Notes: a model not told the origin generated them from the sequence alone. Counted from the first letter of the stretch, positions 16,585 through 24,934 are shown. The stretch is 55,514 nt of DNA from Bilamarchaeum sp050303335 (GCA_050303335.1 JBNLBN010000003.1:1-55514); one strand, 5' to 3'. Translations and numbers: made by a program.

Positions 16585-17991
16585 TCAGCGTCTCAGGGGT
16601 TTCCTGGTTAGAGAATCCCTCAGCGGGTCGTCGTTTGTGCTGCCTTTTGCCGCGGCTTCCAGCAGTTCTCCGGAGGGCGTGCGCTCGAACGTCCTGATCT
16701 TCCCGTCCTTGCCGTAGAGGCCCACCCTTTGGATTATGGTTCCCGTGTCACGTTCGTAGGCTGCAAGAAGGTCCATCACATTGTTTGTCTTCATGCTGAA
16801 AACTTTATTCCAGTCTACGATATAGCCCTTGTCATCGTCGAATGCGAGGGTGATGGAATGGCCGGAAGGCCCTGGGAGGTTGATCGATGCAGTGAAAGTC
16901 CTGAAACCGACCCGCCTCAGGAATTCTGCTGTGAGATTGGTTGCATTGGCACAAATTCCCGGAGGAATCCTTTTGCCTTGAAGGTAATAATCATGCATTG
17001 CCCTGTAGGATTCGTCCGCGTCGTTTGATTCCCCTGGGATTTTTCTAAATACAGACGGAGTTTCAAGGCTTGAGAATTGCGTTTGGATAGACCTGACATT
17101 CTGTGCAAGGTTCGACGCGAACACTATCAGGTCCTGATTGCCTGCTCCTTCCATGCTCGCCACGAGATCATCAAGAGTAGGATTGTCAATTATCGTCTGC
17201 ATGAAAGGCGCATCAAAAAGTTCCAGGCGTTTCGATGCCTGGGTATGGAGTCGTCCTGTCGACTTCTGTATCCTGAGCTCTCCTTTCGGATGCTTCAGCT
17301 GTAGCCCGATCATGAGTTCGTTGGGAGACCCAAGGAGTGGGATGTTCGAGAAATTCCTCCTGTATGTAGAATACACCTCGATTGGAACTTTTGAATTGTA
17401 GGATGCTGAAACCGTCGCACCGGCTGTTGATCTTGAGCCGGTCAGTTCAAAACTCATTGACCCTTGCTCGAATTCGACACTCATCCCTGCTTTTGCCATG
17501 TGGAAGACTGGCCTGTAATCTCTGATCATCTGCCTGTATCCGATCGGATTATCCAGGTCAGTGGTTGCCTGGGCGAAGACTGTGAAATCCCCTTTTAGAA
17601 TGGATACTCCAAAGTCTGTTTCCGGAAAGCCCATCTGCATTGCAGGAGAGAAATCGGAGAATGAGACTCCAGCCCGCATCAGGAAATTGTTGAAGTGAAG
17701 ATCATAGGTCCCGCCGCCTTCATATGAAACGAACTGCATTGGTACTGAATCATCCGTCTTTGGAATTATCGTGACGCGGCCGTTCGCAAAAAGATTAAGC
17801 CTGTCCGAAAGGAATTCGTATCCGGCCTGCGGAGAGACGAAAAACATCGGGGAATCGATAGAATGCAGTTGCAAATTTCCGAAACCTGATCCAAGAGTGA
17901 GGCCGATGCGTTCAAATTTCAGTTTGGGGTGCAGGGATTCTAAGGTTCCTGCCTGGTTTGATACAATCTGCGCATCGAATGTTTCTGTCAT
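16585..17991 (-). CDS. Beta-strand-rich protein with C-terminal transglutaminase-like domain
   Basis: 468 residues. The first roughly 240 residues are strings of alternating hydrophobic/polar strands ending in turns (GGGTYDLHFNNFLMRAGVSF, DFGVSILKGDFTVFAQA). This is unusual because no signal peptide is present and archaea lack an outer membrane. From about residue 350 a transglutaminase/cysteine-protease-like triad appears: Cys in PPGICANATNLTAEFLRRVG, His in GPSGHSITLAFDD, Asp in GYIVDWNKVF. Cleavage, cross-linking or a purely binding role are all possible. Its start overlaps the enolase stop by four bases and the TPR-AAA gene follows, so the three are probably one transcript. A surface role would need an unrecognised export signal. 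Confidence 0.75.
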   Translation of the reverse strand: MTETFDAQIVSNQAGTLESLHPKLKFERIGLTLGSGFGNLQLHSIDSPMFFVSPQAGYEFLSDRLNLFANGRVTIIPKTDDSVPMQFVSYEGGGTYDLHFNNFLMRAGVSFSDFSPAMQMGFPETDFGVSILKGDFTVFAQATTDLDNPIGYRQMIRDYRPVFHMAKAGMSVEFEQGSMSFELTGSRSTAGATVSASYNSKVPIEVYSTYRRNFSNIPLLGSPNELMIGLQLKHPKGELRIQKSTGRLHTQASKRLELFDAPFMQTIIDNPTLDDLVASMEGAGNQDLIVFASNLAQNVRSIQTQFSSLETPSVFRKIPGESNDADESYRAMHDYYLQGKRIPPGICANATNLTAEFLRRVGFRTFTASINLPGPSGHSITLAFDDDKGYIVDWNKVFSMKTNNVMDLLAAYERDTGTIIQRVGLYGKDGKIRTFERTPSGELLEAAAKGSTNDDPLRDSLTRKPLRR

Positions 17992-19202
17992 TGCAACTGG
18001 AGTCTCTCTTCCAGCCTTAAAAGCTGGTTATACTTGCTGGTCCTTTCCCCTCTTGCAGGGGCCCCGGTCTTTATCTGGGCTGCATTGATGCCAACGGAAA
18101 AATCGGCTATGAATGAATCCTCAGTCTCGCCGCTCCTGTGGCTAACTATGATGTTCAACCCGTTCTCGCGGCAGAGCCTGATTGCATCCATTGCCTCAGA
18201 GACAGTCCCGATCTGGTTGATCTTCATCAGGAGGGCGCTCATGGAATCATTGTCTATCGCCTGCTTGATCCTCATGGTATTTGTCACCACCAGGTCGTCT
18301 CCAACGATCTGGACATCGTTCAGTTCCTTGTTGAGCGCTGCGAATGCCTGAAAGGATTCCTCGTGGAACGGATCCTCGATCGATACGATGGGATAGCTTC
18401 CGATGAGATCGACATAATAATCAACAAGATCACTTTCGTTCAGGTTTTTCCCGTCGATACTGTAAGCGCCGTTCTTGAAGAATGATGATGCTGCAGCATC
18501 TATGGCGAAACCGCAGCTGTCATGGTATCCTACCTCCTCTACTGCAGAGGCGATGGCATCGAATGCCTCATATGTGTTCCCGATCGGAGGAGCATATCCT
18601 CCCTCGTCACCTACATTCTTTGCCGAGCGGCCGTATTTCTTAACCAGCTTCTCGCCGAGCGAATGGTAGATTTCGCTTGCCTTCCTGAGCCTCTCCGAGA
18701 AAGTTGGTGCTTCGGGTATTATCATGAATTCCTGGATCGATAGCGAGTTTCCTGCATGCTTTCCTCCGTTGATGATATTGAACATTGCATGGGGTATCTT
18801 GGATCCGCCAAGATGGTCTGAGAGCATCTTCGAATTTGCACCTGCACCTGCCCTAAGGCATGCCATGGAAGTTGCAACAATAGCATTCGCGCCAAGTCCG
18901 CTCTTGTCCTTTGTTCCGTCTAAAGAGATCAGTTTCCTGTCGATTGCTTTCTGGTCTGTAACGTCCATACCGATAAGCGCCTTGGCGATTTTTGTATTGA
19001 CGTTGTTTACTGCCTTCAGGACGCCCTTTCCATGGTATCTTACTCCCCCATCCCTCAATTCAACTGCCTCATGGATCCCTGTGGATGCTCCGCTCGGTGC
19101 TGCTGCGGACCCGAAAGAGTTCTCGCAGTAGACATCAACTTCAACGGTCGGGTTTCCCCTGGAATCCAGAATCTCACGTGCCCAAATCGATTTGATCTCC
19201 AT
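17988..19202 (-). CDS. eno: Enolase
   Basis: 404 residues, close to the usual 410-430. Family signatures are present: AREILDSRGNPTVEVDV, the loop PSGASTGIHEAVELRDG, catalytic SIEDPFHEE and VGDDLVVTNTMRI, the Lys in LLMKINQIGTVSEAMDA, and VSHRSGETEDSFIAD. It interconverts 2-phosphoglycerate and phosphoenolpyruvate in glycolysis/gluconeogenesis, supplying the substrate of the PEP carboxylase at 42157-43623. It heads the leftward run with the transglutaminase-like, TPR-AAA and pyrC genes (four-base overlap with the next gene). The start diverges from the ThiS-like gene across 52 bases. Confidence 0.97.
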   Translation of the reverse strand: MEIKSIWAREILDSRGNPTVEVDVYCENSFGSAAAPSGASTGIHEAVELRDGGVRYHGKGVLKAVNNVNTKIAKALIGMDVTDQKAIDRKLISLDGTKDKSGLGANAIVATSMACLRAGAGANSKMLSDHLGGSKIPHAMFNIINGGKHAGNSLSIQEFMIIPEAPTFSERLRKASEIYHSLGEKLVKKYGRSAKNVGDEGGYAPPIGNTYEAFDAIASAVEEVGYHDSCGFAIDAAASSFFKNGAYSIDGKNLNESDLVDYYVDLIGSYPIVSIEDPFHEESFQAFAALNKELNDVQIVGDDLVVTNTMRIKQAIDNDSMSALLMKINQIGTVSEAMDAIRLCRENGLNIIVSHRSGETEDSFIADFSVGINAAQIKTGAPARGERTSKYNQLLRLEERLQLQ

Positions 19203-19254
19203 GTTGCTAAATCACAGGTAGATTTTATTATGATTACGCATGACAATATGACAG

Positions 19255-19443
19255 ATGGAACTCGTTTTCGACAACCGTATGGAACAGGTGGACTTTGAAG
19301 GCCCGGTCACAGACCTTCTGAAAAACAGGAAGATCAGCAGGGAAGAAGTAGTGATAAAGGTGAACGGGAAGCTTGCGCCTGAAACCAGGATCGTGGGAGA
19401 AAAGGACAAGGTAGAAATAATAAAGGTAGTTTTCGGTGGCTGA
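19255..19443 (+). CDS. ThiS/MoaD/SAMP-like ubiquitin-fold sulfur carrier
   Basis: 62 residues with a beta-grasp pattern: MELVFDNRM, VTDLLKNRKISREEVVI, KVNGKLAPETRIVGEKD and VEIIKVVFGG. The C-terminal Gly-Gly is the adenylation and thiocarboxylate site. Directly followed, with an eight-base overlap, by the TtuA/Ncs6 tRNA thiolase, it is best read as the TtuB-like sulfur donor for 2-thiouridine in tRNA. Use as a protein modifier (SAMP) or in molybdopterin/thiamine synthesis is also known for this family. The activating E1-like enzyme is not in the window. Confidence 0.88.
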   Translation: MELVFDNRMEQVDFEGPVTDLLKNRKISREEVVIKVNGKLAPETRIVGEKDKVEIIKVVFGG

Positions 19444-20323
19444 CTGTTGCAGGAATGAATCCGTAGTTTATGTCCCTTATTCGAACAAGCACTACTGTGA
19501 GAAGCATTTCCTTGACATGTTCGACAAGCGGTTCAGGAAAACAATACGGGAGTTCTCATTGCTGAAAAAAGGGGAACGGATTGCTGTCGGATTGTCGGGC
19601 GGAAAGGACAGCTGCGCCCTGCTTCATTCACTGAAAAACATGAGCCTCCCTCTTGAACTTGTGGCAATTACCATTGATGAAGGAATTGATGGCTACAGGA
19701 ACAGGACACTAGAGACTGCGAAAAGAGAATGCAAAAAGCTGGGGATCGAACACAAAGTTTTTTCCTTCAAGAAAGAGAAGGGGAAGACGCTCGATGAGAT
19801 TATGTCTGAGAAAAAAGATGACATCCCCTGCAGCCATTGCGGCGTGATCAGGAGGTATCTGCTGAACAAGGCTGCACGAGAGGTGGATGCAGAAAAACTG
19901 GCGCTCGGACACAACCTTGATGATGTGGCGCAGACAGTGATGATGAACATCATGCGAAACGAACCATCCCGCCTCGCAAGATTCAATACGCCCCTTGTGA
20001 CAAGCAGCAGGTTCGTCCAAAGAATCAGGCCTTTCATCCGGACTCCTGAAAAAGAGATTGCGATATACTGCATGCTGAAGGGTATAGAACTTGACCGTGA
20101 CGACTGCCCATATGCAAGGTTTGCACTGCGTGCCAATGTCCGCTCAATGCTCAATACGATGGAAGAGAAATACCCCGGAACGAAATACAAGGTACTGAAT
20201 TCTTTCCTGGAAATGGAGGATGCTCTGGTCGCCAAGTATTCGAAAAACGCCGCTATCAACCATTGTGTTTCCTGCGGGGAGCCGTGTTCGGCGGATGTCT
20301 GCAAGTTCTGCAAAATTGATTAA
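19436..20323 (+). CDS. ttuA: tRNA 2-thiolation enzyme, TtuA/Ncs6 (CTU1) family
   Basis: 295 residues. Starts at GTG 19436 inside the ThiS-like gene. Order: an N-terminal zinc-finger remnant (DCCRNE ... YCEKHF), the PP-loop AVGLSGGKDSCALL near residue 50, the CSHCGVIRR motif whose Cys residues help hold the Fe-S cluster, GHNLDDVAQTVMMNIMRN, a further Cys in DRDDCPYARFALR, and a C-terminal CxxC pair (CVSCGEPCSADVCKFC). The enzyme adenylates tRNA uridine and inserts sulfur. The overlap with a Gly-Gly sulfur carrier gives a compact donor-enzyme pair. The 3' end overlaps the opposing kinase-like gene by four bases. Confidence 0.92.
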   Translation: MADCCRNESVVYVPYSNKHYCEKHFLDMFDKRFRKTIREFSLLKKGERIAVGLSGGKDSCALLHSLKNMSLPLELVAITIDEGIDGYRNRTLETAKRECKKLGIEHKVFSFKKEKGKTLDEIMSEKKDDIPCSHCGVIRRYLLNKAAREVDAEKLALGHNLDDVAQTVMMNIMRNEPSRLARFNTPLVTSSRFVQRIRPFIRTPEKEIAIYCMLKGIELDRDDCPYARFALRANVRSMLNTMEEKYPGTKYKVLNSFLEMEDALVAKYSKNAAINHCVSCGEPCSADVCKFCKID

Positions 20324-21243
20324 ACCCGGTATTCCAGTTTCTGGAGCAGCATGTGCCGGTTAGCTTCGAAAAGAGGTTCGATATTATCAGCAGTTACAGG
20401 GGCTTCTGGCAGATCCAATAACCGGATAGGGCCTCCGATCCTTCTTGTTTCATCAAGCATGAACCTAAGCTGTTTCAGGTCCCCTAAGATGACGGGCATC
20501 TGCTGCGCACTGTGAGAAAGGAAAGCCATCACACAATCGAACTCGTCCGTCCTGTAGTTTGTCTTGAACATTACCCAGAAAGCGCACATGGCACCGAGTA
20601 TGGAGAGGGCTTCGTGGTTCTCAGTTTGTCTTGGATTCATGCTGATGCCATCAATATCAAAAAAGACTATTTTTCCGTCATGTACATGATAATTTGCCTC
20701 CGGATGGTCGATTATTATTCCTGCCCTTGATATTTTCTCGATCGCATCAGCTAATCCAGGAGTCACAATACGCTCAAATTGGATTGCCCGGATCTTGATC
20801 GGGTATCCATCAGCATGCTCGTAGAATTTTTTGCGGTCACGGGTTTTCCTTTCGATTGTGCCTGTACTGTCCGGAACATAATCAGAATAGCTTGAGTAAA
20901 CGAACCTTGGATGGGTACAGTGGGCCCTGAATTCATGGAACCTTGGGAAGTTTTCCGGAAACAATACCCTTGCATACCCATGGGCAAGGAACTTCATTAC
21001 GTGGTGCCCTGGTTCGATCGAGTTGAAGATGCCGTCATCGATATTCCCCCATTGGCTTTTCAGGGTAAATCGCTTCACATCATAGATTGAGAAATCGGCA
21101 AGATTCACGTGCGAGATCCTCTCGACAAGGCCTTCCATTCTGCCGGAAGAGAGCCTGGTCACCTTAGCCTCGTCCCCCCTGCATATGAGGGATCTCCTTC
21201 CCGGCTCTGGCTTTCCCATAATAATCTTCATCAGGTTAATCAT
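20320..21243 (-). CDS. Hypothetical protein with kinase-like catalytic-loop signature
   Basis: 307 residues, not recognised with certainty. Residues about 185-205 read IIIDHPEANYHVHDGKIVFFDIDG. This resembles the catalytic loop plus metal-binding Asp of kinase-fold proteins (D-x-P-x-N followed some ten residues later by a DxD-like Asp), as in RIO, Kdo or aminoglycoside kinases. An N-terminal part could supply the nucleotide Lys, but no clear P-loop is visible. Alternative starts are Met5 and Met9. It converges on ttuA with a four-base overlap and diverges from the MBL hydrolase gene. A phosphotransferase is a moderate-confidence guess; the substrate is unknown. Confidence 0.55.
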   Translation of the reverse strand: MINLMKIIMGKPEPGRRSLICRGDEAKVTRLSSGRMEGLVERISHVNLADFSIYDVKRFTLKSQWGNIDDGIFNSIEPGHHVMKFLAHGYARVLFPENFPRFHEFRAHCTHPRFVYSSYSDYVPDSTGTIERKTRDRKKFYEHADGYPIKIRAIQFERIVTPGLADAIEKISRAGIIIDHPEANYHVHDGKIVFFDIDGISMNPRQTENHEALSILGAMCAFWVMFKTNYRTDEFDCVMAFLSHSAQQMPVILGDLKQLRFMLDETRRIGGPIRLLDLPEAPVTADNIEPLFEANRHMLLQKLEYRV

Positions 21244-21285
21244 TTCCGAAAAAGTTATTATAAATAGTATTGTATGGAGGGAATT

Positions 21286-21297
21286 GCTATAAAAAAA
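21286..21297 (+). promoter_or_regulatory. TATA box for the MBL hydrolase gene
   Basis: gctataaaaaaa is centred about 26 bases before ATG 21318, fitting a leaderless transcript. A second box (ttataaatag, 21258-21267) more likely serves the divergent kinase-like gene. Confidence 0.5.
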
Positions 21298-21317
21298 TAT
21301 GCAGAGTATCTCCCTTA

Positions 21318-22070
21318 ATGGAAATCGTCTTTTTGGGAACCGGAGGCGGCAGGATCAACCTTGTAAAGCAGATTCGCGCAACAGGAGGATTCAGGATAAA
21401 TACATCATCCGGAAATATCCATGTGGATCCGGGACCCGGAGCGCTACTCAACTGCCACAAGGCGAGGGAGGATCCCCTCAAAACCGAATGCATCGTCGTA
21501 ACCCATAACCATACCGACCATGTTACCGATGCAAGGGTCATGATAGAGGCGATGACGAACTATGCTCTCAAGAAGGGAGGGATACTCATTGCGAGTTCCA
21601 ACACCCTGAAGGAGGGGATTGGGGAATTCCATCTCGGACTTGTAGAGACCCTGCATGAGGCGAAATGGGGGGAGAAAATGGAATTCACGACCAAGCAAGG
21701 ATCGCTGAAATTCGAATTCCTCAAGCTCGTCCATGGTGAAGAGAGCATCTTCGGTTTCAAATTATACGGAGAAAAGACGGTAGGATACATTTCCGATACA
21801 GAATATTTCGACGGGCTTGGCAGGGAGTTTTCAGGATGCGACCTTCTTATAGTGAACTGCATGAAGCCGGAAAAGGATGCATACGACGGCCACCTGACAG
21901 TTCCGGGAGTAATAAGCGTGCTCAAGGATGCAAAACCGGGCCAGGCGATATTGACTCATCTTGGCATGAAGATGCAACGGGGCGGGCCAAACAACTATGC
22001 AAAGCAGATCGAAGAGGAGACTGGAATAAAGACAACTCCCGCTAAAGATTTTATGAGAATAAGGCTTTAA
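21318..22070 (+). CDS. Metallo-beta-lactamase-fold hydrolase
   Basis: 250 residues. It opens with MEIVFLGTGGG and carries the metal motif HNHTDH near residue 70, a later His (LVHGEES), the Asp of GYISDTEYF, and a final His in ILTHLGMKM. This ligand set matches phosphodiesterase-like members of the MBL superfamily (RNase Z/PhnP-like), but the substrate cannot be decided. ATG 21318 is supported by the TATA box and by the conserved first strand; an upstream TTG at 21270 would add an unlikely extension. It diverges from the kinase-like gene and is followed by a 93-base AT-rich gap. Confidence 0.85.
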   Translation: MEIVFLGTGGGRINLVKQIRATGGFRINTSSGNIHVDPGPGALLNCHKAREDPLKTECIVVTHNHTDHVTDARVMIEAMTNYALKKGGILIASSNTLKEGIGEFHLGLVETLHEAKWGEKMEFTTKQGSLKFEFLKLVHGEESIFGFKLYGEKTVGYISDTEYFDGLGREFSGCDLLIVNCMKPEKDAYDGHLTVPGVISVLKDAKPGQAILTHLGMKMQRGGPNNYAKQIEEETGIKTTPAKDFMRIRL

Positions 22071-22118
22071 GGATATAAATCACTTATTTACATCAATAAC
22101 AATATATAATTGTTATAT

Positions 22119-22129
22119 TTTATGTAAAA
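22119..22129 (+). repeat. TTTATGTAAAA motif, copy 1
   Basis: One of three exact copies of TTTATGTAAAA in non-coding DNA (others at 24795-24805 and 24857-24867), all near the AT-rich exported-protein cluster. It may be chance in AT-rich DNA or a shared control element. Confidence 0.35.
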
Positions 22130-22163
22130 TAATAAAAATACTTTGCATCATCAGAATTAAACC

Positions 22164-22571
22164 ATGACATCCAGAAAACGCCATATCAGAGAATTTCCCG
22201 ACGCAACGGATGATCAGCCTTATTCCATGAAGGTAAGGATGCCAAGCTCGCTTAAATGCCAGAGGGCAAATGCCACCAGAAAGAGGACATTCGAGCTTGA
22301 CAGGGAGCTGGAGGAATTGCGCAGATCCGGCACCACTTTCCTTGTTGAAAAGAGCGATTTCGATTTTGTAGGAGACATAGCAACAGGCCGGATAAAGCTG
22401 GATTCCCTTACGAGGGAAAGGCTTGAGAGGATATTTGTAAGCACGATTGGGATGGATCTTCAGGGAGTCCATCCGGATGCCGTAATCAGACATACAATCA
22501 TTCTTCAGGATTGCCTCAGGGTCCGCAGAGATCTGTTCGGGAATCCTCTTGATGAAAAATTGATCAAATAG
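22164..22571 (+). CDS. Hypothetical protein, 135 residues
   Basis: Not recognised. A charged, helical cytoplasmic protein with an Arg-rich N-terminus (MTSRKRHIREFPDATD) and a central helix (TFELDRELEELRRSG). The second half has SLTRERLERIFVSTIGMDL and ends in LRVRRDLFGNPLDEKLIK. No Cys cluster, signal peptide or membrane segment. A TATA-like stretch (aaaataataaaaata, about 22126-22140) is roughly 30 bases before the ATG. Codon use resembles housekeeping genes rather than the AT-rich exported genes that follow. Confidence 0.65.
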   Translation: MTSRKRHIREFPDATDDQPYSMKVRMPSSLKCQRANATRKRTFELDRELEELRRSGTTFLVEKSDFDFVGDIATGRIKLDSLTRERLERIFVSTIGMDLQGVHPDAVIRHTIILQDCLRVRRDLFGNPLDEKLIK

Positions 22572-22602
22572 CAGGAATATAAAGCATCCCTGCACATATC
22601 GA

Positions 22603-24042
22603 ATGGGGGATGATATGAACAAATTGAGAATGGCTTTGGCACTTGGTGGAAGTGCTGCACTGGTTTATGGTGCATTCAGATTGATCGAACCGCTAATTGA
22701 AGGACCAAAACTGAAATTTCCAGATGTCAAAGAGATGGATGGAACATATATCTGTAAAGGTACTGTGGACTCTGAAAAAATTGCACCCAGAAAGGTGGAG
22801 ATCCAACGAAGAGGGTTGAAACGTTTTAATATCAAGTCAAGAGTTAAGGACCAGGGATTTGAGACTTACGTAAAAGATATGGAATTCGATGGAGATTCAT
22901 TCTCATATTCCGGAGACATGCAAGTCACGTTTTATAGGAATGGAGAGGATAAAGGAAGCTGTTTTTGGAACGTAACCGCCAGAGGAGAGTATTATGGTAA
23001 TAAAATCGAATTTTCAGAACATCGGACTGCCCTAGCAACCAGAGATGTATGCAAAGCAATAATGAAAGACCACAGTGCAAAAATCTCTTGTCAAAAGATC
23101 TCGGAATCAAAATGTAGACAGGACTATCACAGAGCAGTATTCATAAGACCCTGTAATGGAGATTTCTATTCTGATAAATCGTTTGAGGTAGTACTTGGAA
23201 AAAAATCTGTTGAATCTGTATGCCAGGATTTAAGGGAAAACTGTATTTCAGACATATTCATAGGTATGAAAGTCGACCATCCTGCAGCCAATTGTGGGAT
23301 AGTAGGAACCCCTAATCCAAAGCCTGCAATTGAAAACATCATTAAAGAATGCAATGACATGAACATTCATGCGTGGGTACCTGTTTTTTATGATCCATAT
23401 TTGATCAGCACCGTTGGAGAATCAATAGCTTTGCAAAAAAATGATGGAACGAGACATAGTGAGTTTTTAGATCCTGAAAATCAATTAGTTATTGAAAAAA
23501 AGATGGCCGAGATTAGACTTATAATCGATAATTACGAGGTAGATGGGTTGAATTTGGATTACATAAGATATTCTGAAGAAGAGGGGTATTCTCCAAACCC
23601 GGAAGCGATAGAAAATTTCGTTAAAAAAGTTAAAGCAAATTCAAGAGGTTTGATAGTTTCAGCAGATGTGATGGCTAATCCTGGCATGAGAAACAAGGTG
23701 GGCCAACAGGGCGTTCCGAGATTAGTAGACGTAATTATGCCTATGAGTTACAGCTGGTTTCATACAATATCGACCGGGATAGATCAAAAAGAGATTGCAG
23801 AATTGGTTGAGGATTCTGAACTACGAGCAAATATCGCTCTATTGGCTTCTGAAAATGTCGGCAAGCCGATAATTCCGATTTTGAGGGGCTGGAACATAGA
23901 TAATAGAAGCATCCAGGAGGACATTTCCCATGAAGTAATTGTAGTCAAAGGATTAGGAGTAGAGGGATATGGGATCTTCACATATGAAAAATTATTAATA
24001 GATGGTCATGAAGATAGCATAGGGAGGTTTGAGTTTAAATGA
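22603..24042 (+). CDS. Exported glycosidase-like protein (GHL10/DUF4015-like barrel)
   Basis: 479 residues. A hydrophobic N-terminal segment (MALALGGSAALVYGAFRLI) indicates export or membrane anchoring. Residues about 35-175 are a beta-rich domain of unknown type with several Cys. From about residue 185 a TIM-barrel glycosidase-like domain is visible, with VDGLNLDYIRYSEEEG near residue 310 and VDVIMPMSYSWF near residue 375. These strings are typical of GHL10 (PF02638) and DUF4015 (PF13200), whose Asp/Glu residues may be catalytic. A surface glycan is the likely target. ATG 22603 fits a TATA box at 22575-22584, but Met at 22615 gives a better signal-peptide start and has GGGGGAT upstream. Codon use is AT-rich. 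Confidence 0.75.
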   Translation: MGDDMNKLRMALALGGSAALVYGAFRLIEPLIEGPKLKFPDVKEMDGTYICKGTVDSEKIAPRKVEIQRRGLKRFNIKSRVKDQGFETYVKDMEFDGDSFSYSGDMQVTFYRNGEDKGSCFWNVTARGEYYGNKIEFSEHRTALATRDVCKAIMKDHSAKISCQKISESKCRQDYHRAVFIRPCNGDFYSDKSFEVVLGKKSVESVCQDLRENCISDIFIGMKVDHPAANCGIVGTPNPKPAIENIIKECNDMNIHAWVPVFYDPYLISTVGESIALQKNDGTRHSEFLDPENQLVIEKKMAEIRLIIDNYEVDGLNLDYIRYSEEEGYSPNPEAIENFVKKVKANSRGLIVSADVMANPGMRNKVGQQGVPRLVDVIMPMSYSWFHTISTGIDQKEIAELVEDSELRANIALLASENVGKPIIPILRGWNIDNRSIQEDISHEVIVVKGLGVEGYGIFTYEKLLIDGHEDSIGRFEFK

Positions 24043-24788
24043 GATACTTGCTCATTGCGATCATAATGCTTGCTGGATGTGTATCGGATAATCATAATTT
24101 TGAAAAAGCCAATGATTGGCTGACAGAAGAATTCAGGGCACCGGGTCAGCCGTCGTGCAATGAGTTTGACAGCTTTGAAAAGTCAGGGCATATATGTGAT
24201 AACATAACCTGGGAAAAGAACAATTTCTCATTAACATTAGTGGATTCATATCTTTATGGCAAAGCATGGCAAGAAAAATCACTCTACATAGAGATCAGAG
24301 GGGGAAATGCATCAGGATTGCTAAAAAATGATGGTGCTGAAAAGGCGTATAATATTGCATGTGAAGATAAGGCGGGGATAGTTATTACCCGAAACGACAC
24401 CAAAATCTTCCTATTTGACAATTTGACATATGTTGGAGAGTCATTTGATAATGTTCCGTGTATCTCCGAAGATCTGGATCTATTGATCCTAGCCGGAGTA
24501 TTCCGGGATTGCACGGGTTCCGGGTGCTATTATGAGAAAATGGAATCCTGCAGGGCTCTTGTAGATGATGATTTATGTTTCTTCGAGATTGCCCAAAAAA
24601 CACTAGACAATCCATTGCGTGCATACGACATATGCCACATGATGGACAACAAAAACAGCAAGAAATGGATTTGTATGAGGAACGTGGCTGAGAAAGTCGA
24701 CCCGGAACTTCTTAAGGAAAGATGCTTTGGTCTTTCAGGGTATGTGCAGGAGTGTTTGGATTCGATCAACGTTAGTGATAGAGGATAA
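24039..24788 (+). CDS. Putative lipoprotein, Cys-rich, unknown function
   Basis: 249 residues. The start MRYLLIAIIMLAGCVSD is a lipoprotein-type signal with lipobox LAGC, so the mature protein would begin at Cys14 and be held to the outer face of the membrane. The rest has about ten Cys (CNEFDSFEKSGHIC, CTGSGCYYEKMESC, CHMMDNKNSKKWIC), likely disulfides, and Asn-rich loops with several N-x-S/T sequons. I recognise no domain. The ATG overlaps the glycosidase-like stop by four bases, so the two are probably made together and may act in the same surface process. Codon use is AT-rich. Confidence 0.75.
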   Translation: MRYLLIAIIMLAGCVSDNHNFEKANDWLTEEFRAPGQPSCNEFDSFEKSGHICDNITWEKNNFSLTLVDSYLYGKAWQEKSLYIEIRGGNASGLLKNDGAEKAYNIACEDKAGIVITRNDTKIFLFDNLTYVGESFDNVPCISEDLDLLILAGVFRDCTGSGCYYEKMESCRALVDDDLCFFEIAQKTLDNPLRAYDICHMMDNKNSKKWICMRNVAEKVDPELLKERCFGLSGYVQECLDSINVSDRG

Positions 24789-24794
24789 CAGCAA

Positions 24795-24805
24795 TTTATG
24801 TAAAA
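24795..24805 (+). repeat. TTTATGTAAAA motif, copy 2
   Basis: Exact copy of the motif at 22119-22129, just after the lipoprotein gene, in a 174-base gap (24789-24962). Confidence 0.35.
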
Positions 24806-24856
24806 TTCCCAAAAAATAAAGATTAAGAGGTAGAAATCATCCAAGATAGTGGGAAA

Positions 24857-24867
24857 TTTATGTAAAA
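24857..24867 (+). repeat. TTTATGTAAAA motif, copy 3
   Basis: Third copy, 62 bases after copy 2, in the same gap upstream of the Tat-signal protein gene. Confidence 0.35.
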
Positions 24868-24902
24868 ATTGATAAAAGTAATATATTATGGTTTTTTATG
24901 AT

Positions 24903-24934
24903 TTTTGCTTCTCTTTTTAAACATTTTGCTTCTC
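24903..24934 (+). promoter_or_regulatory. Two direct TTTTGCTTCTC repeats spaced two helical turns, before a TATA box
   Basis: TTTTGCTTCTC occurs at 24903-24913 and again at 24924-24934, exactly 21 bases apart, which puts both copies on the same DNA face. A TATA-like catataatat follows at once (about 24934-24943), then a purine-rich GAGGGGAGGGG and ATG 24963. This arrangement looks like a paired activator or repressor site for the Tat-signal protein gene. Confidence 0.5.

Noticed and set aside
19693..20313. A 206-codon minus-strand frame opposite the tRNA thiolase gene
   Set aside because: The plus strand holds conserved PP-loop and Cys motifs, and the antisense frame shows no recognisable protein.
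21274..21318. A 14-codon upstream frame ending on the ATG of the MBL gene (TAATG)
   Set aside because: The best TATA box (21286-21297) lies inside it, so the short frame would usually not be transcribed.
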